A stretch of DNA of 64,000 nt from Harryflintia acetispora (GTDB lineage Bacteria > Bacillota > Clostridia > Oscillospirales > Ruminococcaceae), in contig SLUK01000010.1 of the NCBI GenBank assembly GCA_004340125.1, positions 62,001-126,000 of the forward strand, read 5' to 3'. The notes under the pieces were generated by a model that saw only the letters and a program-made list of their open reading frames with translations, was not told where the DNA came from and did no database searches. The position numbers and the translations under genes were made by a program. Position 1 is the first letter of the stretch; each line of letters opens with the position of its first letter. This document shows, one piece after another, positions 8,534 through 17,512 of this stretch.

Positions 8534-9369
8534 TACTCTTTGACCGCACCCGCCGTCAGGCCGGCAACGATATGCTTTTGCACCAGGAAGAACATCACCG
8601 TCACCGGGATGAGCGTCACCGTCGCCGCGGCGGTCATCTGCCCCCAGTCGATGTCGTACTTCTGCACGAAGTTCATCAGGCCAGCCGGGATGGTGCGCAG
8701 GTTCTCCGAGTTAATCATCATGATCGAATAGAACAGCTCGTTCCAGCAGCCGGTAAAGGCGAAGACGAAAACCGCCACGATCCCCGGCAGCATCACCGGC
8801 AGCACCACCCGCAGCACGCTCTGGAAGCGGTTGCACCCGTCGATCTGGGCCGCCTCCTCCAGCGAAACCGGAATCCGTTTAAAGAACGAGGACATGGTGA
8901 TCATACAAAACGGCACGTTCGAGACCGTGTAGCTGATGATCAGCGACAGCAGGTTGTCGATCAGCCCGACCTTGCTGTAGAGGATGAACATCGGGATGAT
9001 CGCAATCACCAGCGGCACCATCTGCGAAACCAGGAAAATTCCCATGATCAGGTTCTTGAAACGGAACTGGTAGCGCGAGAGGGCGTAGCCGCCCAGGATG
9101 GCGATGATCAGCACCAAAAGCGAGCTGATGATGGTCACATAAGCGCTGTTGCCGATAAAGACGTCAAAGCGCGTCTGCTTGAAGGCGGTGATATAGTTTT
9201 GTACCGTCGGCTCGGCCGGCCAGAAATGGATTTCGGGACTGTTGATCTCCTGGCGGGACTTGAACGAGGTCAGCACCAGCCAGTAAAACGGGAAGATGGT
9301 GGCGAAGAGAAAGATTGCCAGCAGTACGAAGCGCAGGAGCTTCACGAGAAACTGTTTCACCTTCATCAA
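8533..9369 (-). CDS. Carbohydrate ABC transporter permease (MalG-like, CUT1)
   Basis: A 278-residue inner-membrane subunit with six predicted helices. The cytoplasmic EAA loop is EEAAQIDGCNRFQSVLRVVL at about residues 183-202, which contacts the ATPase. The C-terminus GLTAGAVKE is typical of MalG-like proteins. Its ATG overlaps the stop of the MalF-like gene (ATGA), so the two subunits are translationally coupled. It is the last gene of the binding protein-ROK-asparaginase-permease-permease operon. Substrate class (a sugar or glycoside) is inferred from the family; the asparaginase neighbour may narrow it. Confidence 0.93.
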   Translation of the reverse strand: MMKVKQFLVKLLRFVLLAIFLFATIFPFYWLVLTSFKSRQEINSPEIHFWPAEPTVQNYITAFKQTRFDVFIGNSAYVTIISSLLVLIIAILGGYALSRYQFRFKNLIMGIFLVSQMVPLVIAIIPMFILYSKVGLIDNLLSLIISYTVSNVPFCMITMSSFFKRIPVSLEEAAQIDGCNRFQSVLRVVLPVMLPGIVAVFVFAFTGCWNELFYSIMMINSENLRTIPAGLMNFVQKYDIDWGQMTAAATVTLIPVTVMFFLVQKHIVAGLTAGAVKE

Positions 9370-10265
9370 AAATCACCCGCCTTTTCGTAGCTGGTCAGCT
9401 TGAGGTAGAGCATGGCGTAGATGAGCAGCACCTCCATCATCAGGATTCCCGCCGCCGCGCCGTAGCCGAAGTCCATGCTGTAATAGGCCTGGTTGAAGAC
9501 GTACAGCGGGAGGATGTTGCTGGTGTTCGCCGGACCCCCGGCGGTGGTGATATAGATGATATCCGGGGAATTGAAGACCCAGATGACCCGCAGCAGCAGC
9601 GTCACCGTGATGGTGGGGCGCACATAGGGGATCATCACCTTGAAAAAGGTCTGGGTGGCCGAAGCGCCGTCGATCTTGGCGGATTCGATCACATCCACCG
9701 GGATGGACTGCAGCGCCGCCAGGATCATGATCCCGAAGAAGGGCACCCCGTACCAGATCATCCCCACGATGGGCACGATCATGGAAAAGGTCTCGCTCCC
9801 GAGCCACGAAACCGGCGCATCGATCAGCCCCAGGGACTGCAGCGCAAAGTTGATCACGCCGTTGTGCTGGCTGAACAGCCACTTGAAGGTCAGCCCGATC
9901 AAAAAGCCGGACACCGCCCAGGGCAGGAAGGCCACCGACTGGTAAAGCCCCTTGCCGCGGAACTGCGAGTTGAGCAGCATGGCCAGCGTGAAGCCCAGCA
10001 GGAACTGGAAGAAGACCACGACCACCACCCAGATGATCGAGTTTTTGACGATCAGCCACAAATCCGGGTTGGAAAAGAGCTTTTGATAGTTCTCAAGGCC
10101 GTTAAAATGGATGTCATTGGGGGTCAATAGATTATAGTTGAGGAAGGAGAGCCGCACGCTGTAGAGCAGCGGATATCCCATCAGCAACACGATCAGCAGC
10201 AGGCCGGGCGCGAGCAGGAGATAGGGCTCCCACTTACGCCAGTTGCGCTTCTTTTTCGCTTTCAT
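9366..10265 (-). CDS. Sugar ABC transporter permease (MalF-like, CUT1)
   Basis: A 299-residue partner permease. It begins with a basic segment and a membrane helix (PYLLLAPGLLLIVLLMGYPL). It has the EAA loop VIESAKIDGASATQTFFKVM at about 203-222 and the characteristic FNSPDIIYITTAGGPANTS segment. It begins 4 bases after the asparaginase gene on the minus strand. There is no ATPase gene in this operon, so a shared MsmK/MalK-type ATPase encoded elsewhere is likely. Confidence 0.93.
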   Translation of the reverse strand: MKAKKKRNWRKWEPYLLLAPGLLLIVLLMGYPLLYSVRLSFLNYNLLTPNDIHFNGLENYQKLFSNPDLWLIVKNSIIWVVVVVFFQFLLGFTLAMLLNSQFRGKGLYQSVAFLPWAVSGFLIGLTFKWLFSQHNGVINFALQSLGLIDAPVSWLGSETFSMIVPIVGMIWYGVPFFGIMILAALQSIPVDVIESAKIDGASATQTFFKVMIPYVRPTITVTLLLRVIWVFNSPDIIYITTAGGPANTSNILPLYVFNQAYYSMDFGYGAAAGILMMEVLLIYAMLYLKLTSYEKAGDF

Positions 10266-10268
10266 CGC

Positions 10269-11300
10269 TCATTCCCCTTCCGGATAGGTATCGTCTCTCC
10301 CAAGATCCAGGGTGAACTCGCTGCAAATCCTCCCAACGTCCCGGCCGTTGTCGTTGATGAGGATCCCCGGCTCCATCGCCTCGATCTTTTCGATGGTCTC
10401 CCGGTTCTCGTAGTGCAGCTCGCGCAGGATATGCGCCACCACCACCCCGAGGTTCTGCTCGCTGCCGTCCCCCACCTTGAAGGCGATCCCCAGCCGTTCA
10501 CGGCGCAGGCCGATCGCATAGACCCCCCTGGCGCCGTCCTTGGCGATGATGTTGGGGTCCTCGTTGAGCAGGGTGCATAAAAATCCGTAACCCCTTATCG
10601 TCTCGGGATATTTGCTGACGGCTCCGGTCAGCGCCTGCACCGCCGTGCGCACGCCCGGATCTTCGATCAGGTCGGGACAGGCGAGCTTTAAAAATGAGAG
10701 CGCCATGTTGCGCATGGGCACCGCGAAGACCGGCACCCCACAGCCGTCCACCCCGGTCTGGATCCGGTCGGCCGGATACTCCGAAAAGGCGGAGATATAG
10801 TGCAGCACCTCCTGCTGGGCGCGGCTGCTGAGTTTCCAGTAGTCGTGGTAATCTTCCCCGAGCTCACGCGAAAGGAGCATGAGCGCCACATGCTTGCCCG
10901 AGCAGTTGTGCAGCGCCTTGCGCGGCGGGATACCCTCCTGGATCATCCGCCGGTATTCCTCCTGGTCCGCCGGATAGGAGGGGAGCATGATCATGTCCTC
11001 CTCTTGAAAGCCGGCCTTCTGTAACATGCTGAGGATCATCTCCCCGTGGAAGGCCTGCCCGGCGTGGGAGCCGGCCATCAGGGCCATCTCCCGCTCGGTG
11101 AAGCCGTAGCGCTGCGGCAGGCCCCGCACCACCACCGGCAGCGCCTGGATCGGCTTGGTGGCCGAGCGGTAATAGGTGACCTTGTCGATGTCCCCGCCCG
11201 CGGCGAGCACCCCGCCGTGCTCATCGACAACGCAGAGCCGCCCCTCGTGGCAGCACTCCAAAAGATTTCCCCGATACTCGTTGATCAGAGAAAATGACAT
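10269..11300 (-). CDS. Asparaginase (type II-like family, Pfam Asparaginase_II)
   Basis: A 343-residue enzyme of the Rhizobium etli AnsA-like asparaginase family, which hydrolyses L-asparagine or a related amide to the acid and ammonia. Recognisable family segments are RSATKPIQALPVVV (about 46-59), SHAGQAFHGE (about 78-87), NCSGKH (about 132-137) and VDGCGVP. No signal peptide is seen, so it should act in the cytoplasm. A GGAGG lies 8 bases before ATG. The position between a ROK regulator and CUT1 permeases suggests the imported compound releases or contains an asparagine amide. That link is inference. Confidence 0.88.
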   Translation of the reverse strand: MSFSLINEYRGNLLECCHEGRLCVVDEHGGVLAAGGDIDKVTYYRSATKPIQALPVVVRGLPQRYGFTEREMALMAGSHAGQAFHGEMILSMLQKAGFQEEDMIMLPSYPADQEEYRRMIQEGIPPRKALHNCSGKHVALMLLSRELGEDYHDYWKLSSRAQQEVLHYISAFSEYPADRIQTGVDGCGVPVFAVPMRNMALSFLKLACPDLIEDPGVRTAVQALTGAVSKYPETIRGYGFLCTLLNEDPNIIAKDGARGVYAIGLRRERLGIAFKVGDGSEQNLGVVVAHILRELHYENRETIEKIEAMEPGILINDNGRDVGRICSEFTLDLGRDDTYPEGE

Positions 11301-11354
11301 ATCGTATTCCTCCCATTTCCCGCCCGCCGGGCAGCCGTGCCCGGATGGGCGGGG

Positions 11355-12533
11355 TTAAAAGATGTTATCTTCGATTAATTGGTCCACATACCGCTCCTGG
11401 GAAAGCTGGGCGATCCCCAGGATTCCGGACATCCCCCGGCTTTTTGTGCACAGCAGCTGCAAATTCCCCCGCAGGGGCTCGTAGAGCAGGTCGCCCAGAT
11501 GCTGCTGCGCCAGCTCGAAGAGGAAGGGATAGCTGCGGATCAGCTCCCCGCCCAGGATGATGGTCTGCGGATTGTGCATGCACCCAAGGTTGTTGATCGC
11601 CACCGCCAGGTAGGTGGCGGTCTGCTCGATCAGCTCCCGGGCCCAGGGCGTTCCTTCATGGTAGCAAGCAACCAGCTGGCGCATCGATTTGATCGCGGGG
11701 TCCTTCATGCGCGCGCGCTGCAGCACCGAGTTTTCCCCGATGAAGGTCTGCAGGCACCCGCGGCGCCCGCAGCTGCACTGCAGGCCCTGAAGCTCGATGA
11801 TGGTGTGCCCGATCTCGCCGCAGATGTCGCTGTCCCCCTCGACCACCCGTCCGTCGAGCAGCATCGAGGAGCCGACCCCTTTGCCCACCGAAAGGTAGGC
11901 CACCGACTTCTTATCCAGGCCCAGACTCTGCGCCTCGCCCAGAATCTGGGCGTCCACGTCGTTGTGGATCGCCACCGGCAGCGAGAGGGCCTCCTCCAGC
12001 AGCGCGGCGATCGGGACCTCCTTCCACCCCAGCTGGGGGGCGAAGCGCACCATCCCCGCCGCGTGGTCCACGATCCCGATGACCGTCGCCCCCGCGCAGA
12101 CGACTTCCTTCTCCCCGGGCAGCGCCGCACAGAGCTCCAGAAGGCTTTTATGTACCAGCTTCGCGTACTGCTGCGGGGTGTGCTCCCGGCAGACGATGGC
12201 GTACTCCCGCTGGCAGAGCACCTCCCCCTTGTAGTCCACGATCCCCGCGCGCAGCAGCGAGGGGGCAATGTCCACCGCAAAGCAGAGCGCCGCGTCGGAC
12301 ACGATGTCCAGCAGGATCGCCTTGCGCCCGACCTTGGTGGAAAAGGGGGTGGTCTCGCAGACCACGCCGGTCCGGATGAGGTCGGAGACGATCCGGGTGA
12401 TGGTGGCCGAGCTCATCCCGGTCAGCCGCGCGATTTCCACCCTTGAGAGCGGCCGCTTCTCCCGGATGAGGTCCAGCACGACCCGGGTGTTGTGGATTTT
12501 TGTATATGCTTGATCCTGCGTGGGCTGAATCAT
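11355..12533 (-). CDS. ROK-family transcriptional regulator
   Basis: A 392-residue repressor-type ROK protein: an N-terminal winged helix (about residues 15-65, with SRVEIARLTGMSSATITRIV) fused to a sugar-kinase-like fold. The zinc motif CSCGRRGC is at 253-260 with the preceding His at 243, and INNLGCMHNPQTIILGGELI is near the end. I chose ATG at 12533 because GGAGG stands 8 bases upstream; a TTG further up has no such site. It likely senses the sugar moiety of the substrate and controls this operon, possibly through the AATTAATT-rich region downstream of the 14.1-kb promoter. Confidence 0.9.
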   Translation of the reverse strand: MIQPTQDQAYTKIHNTRVVLDLIREKRPLSRVEIARLTGMSSATITRIVSDLIRTGVVCETTPFSTKVGRKAILLDIVSDAALCFAVDIAPSLLRAGIVDYKGEVLCQREYAIVCREHTPQQYAKLVHKSLLELCAALPGEKEVVCAGATVIGIVDHAAGMVRFAPQLGWKEVPIAALLEEALSLPVAIHNDVDAQILGEAQSLGLDKKSVAYLSVGKGVGSSMLLDGRVVEGDSDICGEIGHTIIELQGLQCSCGRRGCLQTFIGENSVLQRARMKDPAIKSMRQLVACYHEGTPWARELIEQTATYLAVAINNLGCMHNPQTIILGGELIRSYPFLFELAQQHLGDLLYEPLRGNLQLLCTKSRGMSGILGIAQLSQERYVDQLIEDNIF

Positions 12534-12634
12534 CGTACTTGCCTCCAAAGCCGCCGCGCCTGCCGGCGCCGTGATGTCGTCAGAATTTTACATATTTATC
12601 CTAACATCCGCGCCGCCGTCCGTCAAATGGAAAC

Positions 12635-12675
12635 TGCTGTCCTGCCGCTTTCTGGGGCGGGAGGACAGCAGCTTT
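12635..12675 (-). terminator. Intercistronic hairpin (attenuator) after the binding-protein gene
   Basis: Arms GCTGTCCTGCCGC and GGCGGGAGGACAGC form a stem of 13 or so pairs between the binding-protein gene and the ROK gene. The T-run is weak on the minus strand. This arrangement commonly lowers expression of the downstream genes relative to the binding protein. Confidence 0.55.
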
Positions 12676-12685
12676 ATGCACTATG

Positions 12686-14080
12686 CTATTTTCCCGCGAT
12701 GTCCTTCGCGTAGTTTTCCTTGAGCCAGCTGTTCAGGTTGGCGATGGTGGTCGCCGAATCCTGCGCGCCGGTCATGTACTTCTGGGTCTCGTTCTTGGCG
12801 TATTCCGAGAGGAAGTAGCCCCACTGGGTCAGCTCGGTCGGCTGGGTGAGATACGCCAGGTTATCCGCCAGCAGCGCGTCGGCGTAGCCCTTCATCGCAC
12901 CCTTCTGGAAGAAGTCGTCGTTGAGGGTGGACTTATACAGCGGCAGCCCCGAGAAGGCCTTGCAGTACTCGAGGTTGACCTCGGGCGAGGAGATGTAGCG
13001 GATGAAATCGAAGCCCGCTTCCTTGTCCTTGCAGTTGGCGCTGACCATGTAGCCGGCGGTCTGGCCCCAGAGCAGGACCTTCTTCTGCGCGCCCTCCTTG
13101 CTCGGGAAGGGCAGGACCGTCCAGGTGCCGTCCTCCATGCTCTGCTCGCAGGTGATGGTCACCTCGGGGGTCTGGTTGAGGGTGCCGCACTGGCCGTTGA
13201 TGAAGCCCTCGACCATCTCCTTGAAGGCCCAGTTGACCGAATCCTTGGGCGCCTGGCCGTTTTTGTAAAGGCCGTAGAACTTCTCGAACAGCTCCTGCGC
13301 GCGCGGGTCCTCCAGGATGGTGGTGTCGTTATCTCCGGGGAAGATGGCCGGGGTCTCAAGCTCGCTGGCCAGGTACTCGTAGAAGCGCATGAACCCGTTG
13401 CCGCCGCCGCGGAAGGCGATCCCATAGCGGTTCTGGGTCGGGTCGGTCAGCTTCTCGACGACCTCGAAATACTGATCCCAGTTCCAGTTCTGCAGATCCT
13501 CCACCTTGTAGCCCGCCGCTTCGAGCCAGTCGGTGCGCACGAAGATTCCCTGCGTCTGGTAGCCGTCGGGGATCGCATAGACCTTTTCCTCATAGGTGTA
13601 GAGGCTGCTAGCCGCCTTGGTCGCCTCGGACAGGTCGCCGTAGTCGGGCGAGCCCTCCCACATCTCGGTCAGGTCCTCGATCTGGCCCATCGGCGCCAGG
13701 GCCAGCATGAAGGTCACGTCGCCCGTCAGGATGTCCGGCAGGGTGTTCGAGGCCGCCATCGAGACCACCTTTTTATACGCGTCGTCCCAGGGCACCGAGT
13801 TGTATGTAAAGGTGACGTTCGGGTTCTGCTCATGGAATTTGTCCAATTGGCTCTTTAAGAATTCAGTCCGCTCGGGCGAGGGCATGACGTCCAGGAAACC
13901 GAGCTCCACCGCTTCGCCGCTCCCCGCGGGCTCCTCGGACGGAGCCTCTTCACCCGCCTGGGAGGCGGGTTCCCCGGCGGGCTCCTGCGAAGAGGCGGCG
14001 CCACCGCCGCCAGAGCAGGCGCTCAAAAGAAGGGTACAGCTCAGAAGTGCCGCAAGAACCAGGGATACCTGTTTTTTCAC
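12686..14080 (-). CDS. Extracellular solute-binding lipoprotein (CUT1 sugar ABC transporter)
   Basis: A 464-residue binding lipoprotein. The signal peptide ends in the lipobox LLSAC (Cys22) and is followed by a Gly/Ser/Glu-rich linker (to about residue 55). The family 1 binding-protein fold then begins with LGFLDVMPSPERTEFLKSQL. It starts at GTG with AAGGAGG 7 bases upstream and is driven by a consensus promoter. It is the first gene of the operon with the ROK regulator, asparaginase and two permeases. The ligand is unknown. Confidence 0.92.
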   Translation of the reverse strand: MKKQVSLVLAALLSCTLLLSACSGGGGAASSQEPAGEPASQAGEEAPSEEPAGSGEAVELGFLDVMPSPERTEFLKSQLDKFHEQNPNVTFTYNSVPWDDAYKKVVSMAASNTLPDILTGDVTFMLALAPMGQIEDLTEMWEGSPDYGDLSEATKAASSLYTYEEKVYAIPDGYQTQGIFVRTDWLEAAGYKVEDLQNWNWDQYFEVVEKLTDPTQNRYGIAFRGGGNGFMRFYEYLASELETPAIFPGDNDTTILEDPRAQELFEKFYGLYKNGQAPKDSVNWAFKEMVEGFINGQCGTLNQTPEVTITCEQSMEDGTWTVLPFPSKEGAQKKVLLWGQTAGYMVSANCKDKEAGFDFIRYISSPEVNLEYCKAFSGLPLYKSTLNDDFFQKGAMKGYADALLADNLAYLTQPTELTQWGYFLSEYAKNETQKYMTGAQDSATTIANLNSWLKENYAKDIAGK

Positions 14081-14142
14081 AACAAATCCTCCTTATCAAA
14101 TCACACATTAATTTCTTCACCGAATTAATTAACTCCAAGCAC

Positions 14143-14171
14143 ATTATACATTTTGTGTGAAATCCTGTCAA
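14143..14171 (-). promoter_or_regulatory. Consensus sigma-A promoter of the 14.1-8.5 kb transporter operon
   Basis: On the minus strand, TTGACA (14171-14166) and TATAAT (14148-14143) are separated by exactly 17 bases. The leader downstream carries several AATTAATT-like motifs (14107-14132) that could be the ROK operator. Confidence 0.85.
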
Positions 14172-14243
14172 GAAGGAAATTATTTTTTAGATAGTTTGCC
14201 GCTGTCTGCCGGGCGGCGCGCATGGATCCCCCTGCAAGGTTCC

Positions 14244-14280
14244 ATAAAATTGCGGGCCGCTGAACTTGTCAACGGCCCGC
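14244..14280 (-). terminator. Intrinsic terminator after the DUF3006 gene
   Basis: Minus-strand stem GCGGGCCG/CGGCCCGC is followed by AATTTTA. It closes the long minus-strand block running from the ClpP-like gene to the DUF3006 gene. Confidence 0.65.
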
Positions 14281-14312
14281 GGCCAGCCGCCCGCATTCCC
14301 GCAGGGCGGCGT

Positions 14313-14534
14313 CTATTTTTCCACCAGGCTGTCGAAGAGGGCGCGGGTGCGCTCCCGGCGCGCCTTGGTTTCGTGCAGGTCCACCGTGAAGCTCCCGTCG
14401 TCGTGCTCTTTGAGCACGTCGCCTTCCTTGGCATAGGACGGCAGCCAGACCTTGGCAAAATCCTTCATCTTCCCGTCCTCGCCCTCGCAGACGGCGTATT
14501 CCCCTTCAAACCGGTCGATGACCCATGTTTTCAT
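14313..14534 (-). CDS. DUF3006 domain protein
   Basis: A 73-residue protein with the typical start MKTWVIDRFEGEYAVCE and a conserved 'GDVL...DDGSFTVD' core, the pattern of DUF3006. In Firmicutes such proteins are often encoded beside ComEC/Rec2-like metallo-beta-lactamase hydrolases, as here (17 bases apart). A GGAG-containing site precedes the ATG. Biochemical function is unknown; partnership with the adjacent hydrolase is inference. Confidence 0.8.
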   Translation of the reverse strand: MKTWVIDRFEGEYAVCEGEDGKMKDFAKVWLPSYAKEGDVLKEHDDGSFTVDLHETKARRERTRALFDSLVEK

Positions 14535-14551
14535 CCTGCTCCCGCCTTTCG

Positions 14552-15541
14552 TTAACGTTCGGTTTCAATGCGCAGCTTCTGCCCGTCGGTATAAAAACGC
14601 ACCGTGCCGCAAAGATCGGTGCGCAGCACCTGGCAGCCCAGCTTCTGAAGCTTGTCCAGCGTCTCCTCGTGCGGATGGCCATACTTGTTGCCCAGCCCGC
14701 AGGAGATCCCCACCGCCTGCGGGGAGACCGCTTCGAGGAACTTCTGGCTCGAGGAGGTCGAGCTGCCGTGGTGTCCGGCGATCAGCACGTCGGCCGAAAC
14801 CTCCCGGCCCAGGCGCAGCATATCCCGCTCCGACTCGAGCTCGGCATCCCCCTCGATCAAGAAGCCGCGTTCCCCAAAAGTCACCCGTGTGACCACCGAG
14901 GTGTTGTTGAGGTCCTGATACTGCGCGTTGGGCGCTTCGAGCTCAAAGATCGCCTCGCCCAGGTTGTATTGCGTGCCCGGCCGCGCGAGGGTAATCTTAT
15001 ACCCCTTTTTGGCGATCTCCTCGAGCAGGTCGGTATAGACCTTGGTGGTCGGCTCGAGTCCTTCGGGCAGGTCGCTCATAATGACCTTTCCGATCTCAAA
15101 TTGCCGCACCACGTCTGCCATGCCGCCGATGTGATCGGCATGCGCGTGGGTGGCGATCAGGTAGTCGAGCTTTCGCACCCCCTGGCTTTCCAGATAGCCG
15201 CAGACGAACTCCCCATCGCCCCGCTCCCCCGCATCGATCAGCGCGCACTCCCCGCCGGGCGCGCGAAGGAAGACCGACAGCGCCTGCCCGACGTCCAGCA
15301 TATGTACCTCGAACTCGCCCTCCCCACTCACCATCTTCTGCGACGCCGAGGGCGCGGTCACGTCGTAGCCGTAGAGGTCGCCGAGCGCATCCTTGATCTC
15401 CCCGAGGCCCGACAGCAGGCTCCATTGCGGCATGGACCTCTGCGCCGCCGCCATTCCGCCGACCGCCAGCACCACCACCGAGGCGATGATCAGGATTCCG
15501 CGAAGGGACTTAAAATTTCGTTTTTTCTTTCGCCTGGCCAA
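14552..15541 (-). CDS. ComEC/Rec2-related metallo-beta-lactamase-fold hydrolase
   Basis: A 329-residue protein with an N-terminal membrane anchor (about residues 13-33) and an extracytoplasmic metallo-hydrolase domain. The metal-binding motif is THAHADHIGG (about 131-140), with VHMLDVGQALSVFL at the domain start and IAGHHGSSTSSSQKFLEAV near the end, as in the C-terminal domain of ComEC. It lacks the ComEC membrane channel. It starts at TTG with GGAGGTGA 6 bases upstream, 7 bases from the YgiQ gene. The likely role is a surface nuclease/phosphodiesterase; the substrate is unproven. Confidence 0.87.
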   Translation of the reverse strand: MARRKKKRNFKSLRGILIIASVVVLAVGGMAAAQRSMPQWSLLSGLGEIKDALGDLYGYDVTAPSASQKMVSGEGEFEVHMLDVGQALSVFLRAPGGECALIDAGERGDGEFVCGYLESQGVRKLDYLIATHAHADHIGGMADVVRQFEIGKVIMSDLPEGLEPTTKVYTDLLEEIAKKGYKITLARPGTQYNLGEAIFELEAPNAQYQDLNNTSVVTRVTFGERGFLIEGDAELESERDMLRLGREVSADVLIAGHHGSSTSSSQKFLEAVSPQAVGISCGLGNKYGHPHEETLDKLQKLGCQVLRTDLCGTVRFYTDGQKLRIETER

Positions 15542-15547
15542 CCGGCG

Positions 15548-17452
15548 TCACCTCCCGCGTTTTGCCTTGTTCGAGCGCCGCGGCTTCTGCACAGGGCGCT
15601 TTCCCCGCTGGCGCTGCCGCCCCTGCGCTTTCACCGGGGCGGCCCGGTGCTCCCGGGTATACTGCGCATCCGGCTCCACCAGGCAGTCGGGTCCCCGGCC
15701 GATCAGGTCCTCCCGGCGGATCGAGACCAGCGCCTCGATCACGGTGCGGCGGTTCTCCGGCTTAAAATATTGCAGGAGCGCGCGCTGCTGGCGCTTCTCC
15801 TGCGGGGTGCGCGGGACGTATACCGCTTCCCCGCTCATCGGGTCCAGCCCGGTGTAATACATGCAGGTCGAGGTGGTGCCGGGGGTGGGATAGAAATCCT
15901 GCACCTGCTCGGGGCGCATGCGGTGCCGGCGCAGAAAGAGCGCCAGGTCCACCGCGTCCTGAAGCCGGCTGCCCGGATGGGAGGACATCAGATAGGGGAC
16001 GAGATACTGCTCCTTCCCCACTTTTTTGGTGATCCGGTAAAATTCCTTTTCAAACCGCTCATAGGTGGCGATGTGCGGCTTGCCCATCTTATCGAGCACA
16101 TGGTCCGAGCAGTGCTCGGGCGCGACCTTGAGCTGCCCGCTGACGTGGTGCTCGATCAGCTCCTCCAGGAAGGCGCGGTCCCGCTCGAGCAGGATATAAT
16201 CGAACCGCAGCCCCGAGCGCACGAACACCTTCTTGACCCCTTTAATGGCCCGCAGCTCGCGCAGCAGGCGCAGGTAGTCGCTGTGGTCCGGGTCCACCTG
16301 CTTGCAGGGGACGGGCGCCAGGCACTTGCGGCCCTTGCAGAGCCCGTGCTCGAGCTGACCCTGGCAGGAGGGGTGCCGAAAGTCGGCCGTCGGCCCGCCC
16401 ACGTCGTGGATGTATCCCTTGAAGCGGGGATTCTTTACAAAGTCTTCGGCCTCTTTGAGCACCGACTCGTGGCTGCGCACCGCGATCTGCCGCCCCTGGT
16501 GGTAGGCGATCGAGCAGAAGTTGCAGTTGCCGAAGCACCCGCGGTTGTGCATGATCGAAAACTCGACCTCCTCGATCGCCTTGACCCCGCCGAGCGCCTC
16601 ATACGAGGGATGGTAGTACCGCTCATAGGGCAGGGAAAAGACCCGGTCGAGCTGTTCGGTGGTGAGCACCGGCTGCGGCGGGGTCTGCACGACGTAGCGC
16701 TCGCCGTGGCGCTGGACGAGCGGCCTGCCGTAGGCGCTGTCCTGCTCGAGCATCTGCGCCTTGTGCGCCTTGGCGTAGGCGGCCTTGTCCTGCCGCACCT
16801 TTTCAAATGATGCGACGGTCACGTTGCCGGCCGGCAGGTCGGCGCCGTCGTCGAGATAGCAGATCCCCCGGATGCCGCGCATATCCTTGAGAGCGGCCCC
16901 TTCATCGAGCCGCCGGGCGATCTCTAAAACCGCGTTCTCCCCCATCCCATAGATGAGCAGGTCGGCCCCGCTGGAGCAGAGAATTGATTCGCGCACCGCG
17001 TCGTCCCAGTAGTCGTAGTGCGCGAAACGCCGCAAAGACGCCTCCACCCCGCCGATGATGATGATCGAATCGGGGAAGGCGCGCCACAAAAGATGGCAGT
17101 AGACCTCCACCGCCCGGTCGGGGCGCGCCCCGGCGCGGTTGCCGGGGGTATAGGCGTCCTGGGAGCGGCGGCGCTTGGCGGCGGTGTAGTGGGCCACCAT
17201 CGAGTCGATGTTGCCCGAATTGACGAGAAAGCCGAGCCGCGGGCGCCCCAGGCGGGAAACGTCCCGCCCGTCCCGGAAATCCGGCTGGGCGATCACCCCG
17301 ACGCGAAAGCCCGCGGCCTCGAGCACCCGGGTGATGATGGCCGTGCCAAAGGAGGGGTGGTCGACGTAGGCGTCCCCCGTCACGCAGACAAAGTCGCACT
17401 GCTCCCAGCCCCGGGCCTCCATATCCTGTTTGTTGACCGGCAAAAACGCCAT
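15548..17452 (-). CDS. YgiQ-family radical SAM protein
   Basis: A 634-residue radical SAM enzyme of the YgiQ (UPF0313) family. The N-terminal B12-binding-like domain includes DAYVDHPSFG near residue 27 and IIIGGVEASLRRFAHYDYWD near 129. The [4Fe-4S] motif is CFGNCNFC at about 308-315, and the Cys-rich insert around CKGRKCLAPVPC is characteristic of the family. The last 40 residues are basic and low-complexity. AGGAGG precedes the ATG. The reaction of YgiQ proteins is not established. Confidence 0.93.
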   Translation of the reverse strand: MAFLPVNKQDMEARGWEQCDFVCVTGDAYVDHPSFGTAIITRVLEAAGFRVGVIAQPDFRDGRDVSRLGRPRLGFLVNSGNIDSMVAHYTAAKRRRSQDAYTPGNRAGARPDRAVEVYCHLLWRAFPDSIIIIGGVEASLRRFAHYDYWDDAVRESILCSSGADLLIYGMGENAVLEIARRLDEGAALKDMRGIRGICYLDDGADLPAGNVTVASFEKVRQDKAAYAKAHKAQMLEQDSAYGRPLVQRHGERYVVQTPPQPVLTTEQLDRVFSLPYERYYHPSYEALGGVKAIEEVEFSIMHNRGCFGNCNFCSIAYHQGRQIAVRSHESVLKEAEDFVKNPRFKGYIHDVGGPTADFRHPSCQGQLEHGLCKGRKCLAPVPCKQVDPDHSDYLRLLRELRAIKGVKKVFVRSGLRFDYILLERDRAFLEELIEHHVSGQLKVAPEHCSDHVLDKMGKPHIATYERFEKEFYRITKKVGKEQYLVPYLMSSHPGSRLQDAVDLALFLRRHRMRPEQVQDFYPTPGTTSTCMYYTGLDPMSGEAVYVPRTPQEKRQQRALLQYFKPENRRTVIEALVSIRREDLIGRGPDCLVEPDAQYTREHRAAPVKAQGRQRQRGKRPVQKPRRSNKAKRGR

Positions 17453-17512
17453 CGGGTTCCTCCTAAAACAAGCGCGCCCGCAGGCCGGGAGAGCCGGCCT
17501 GCGGGAGGGGCG

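Noticed and set aside
14525..16810. A long plus-strand open frame (over 700 codons) opposite the ComEC-like and YgiQ genes
   Set aside because: It is antisense to two well-supported genes, has no recognisable domain, and is explained by high GC and third-position bias.
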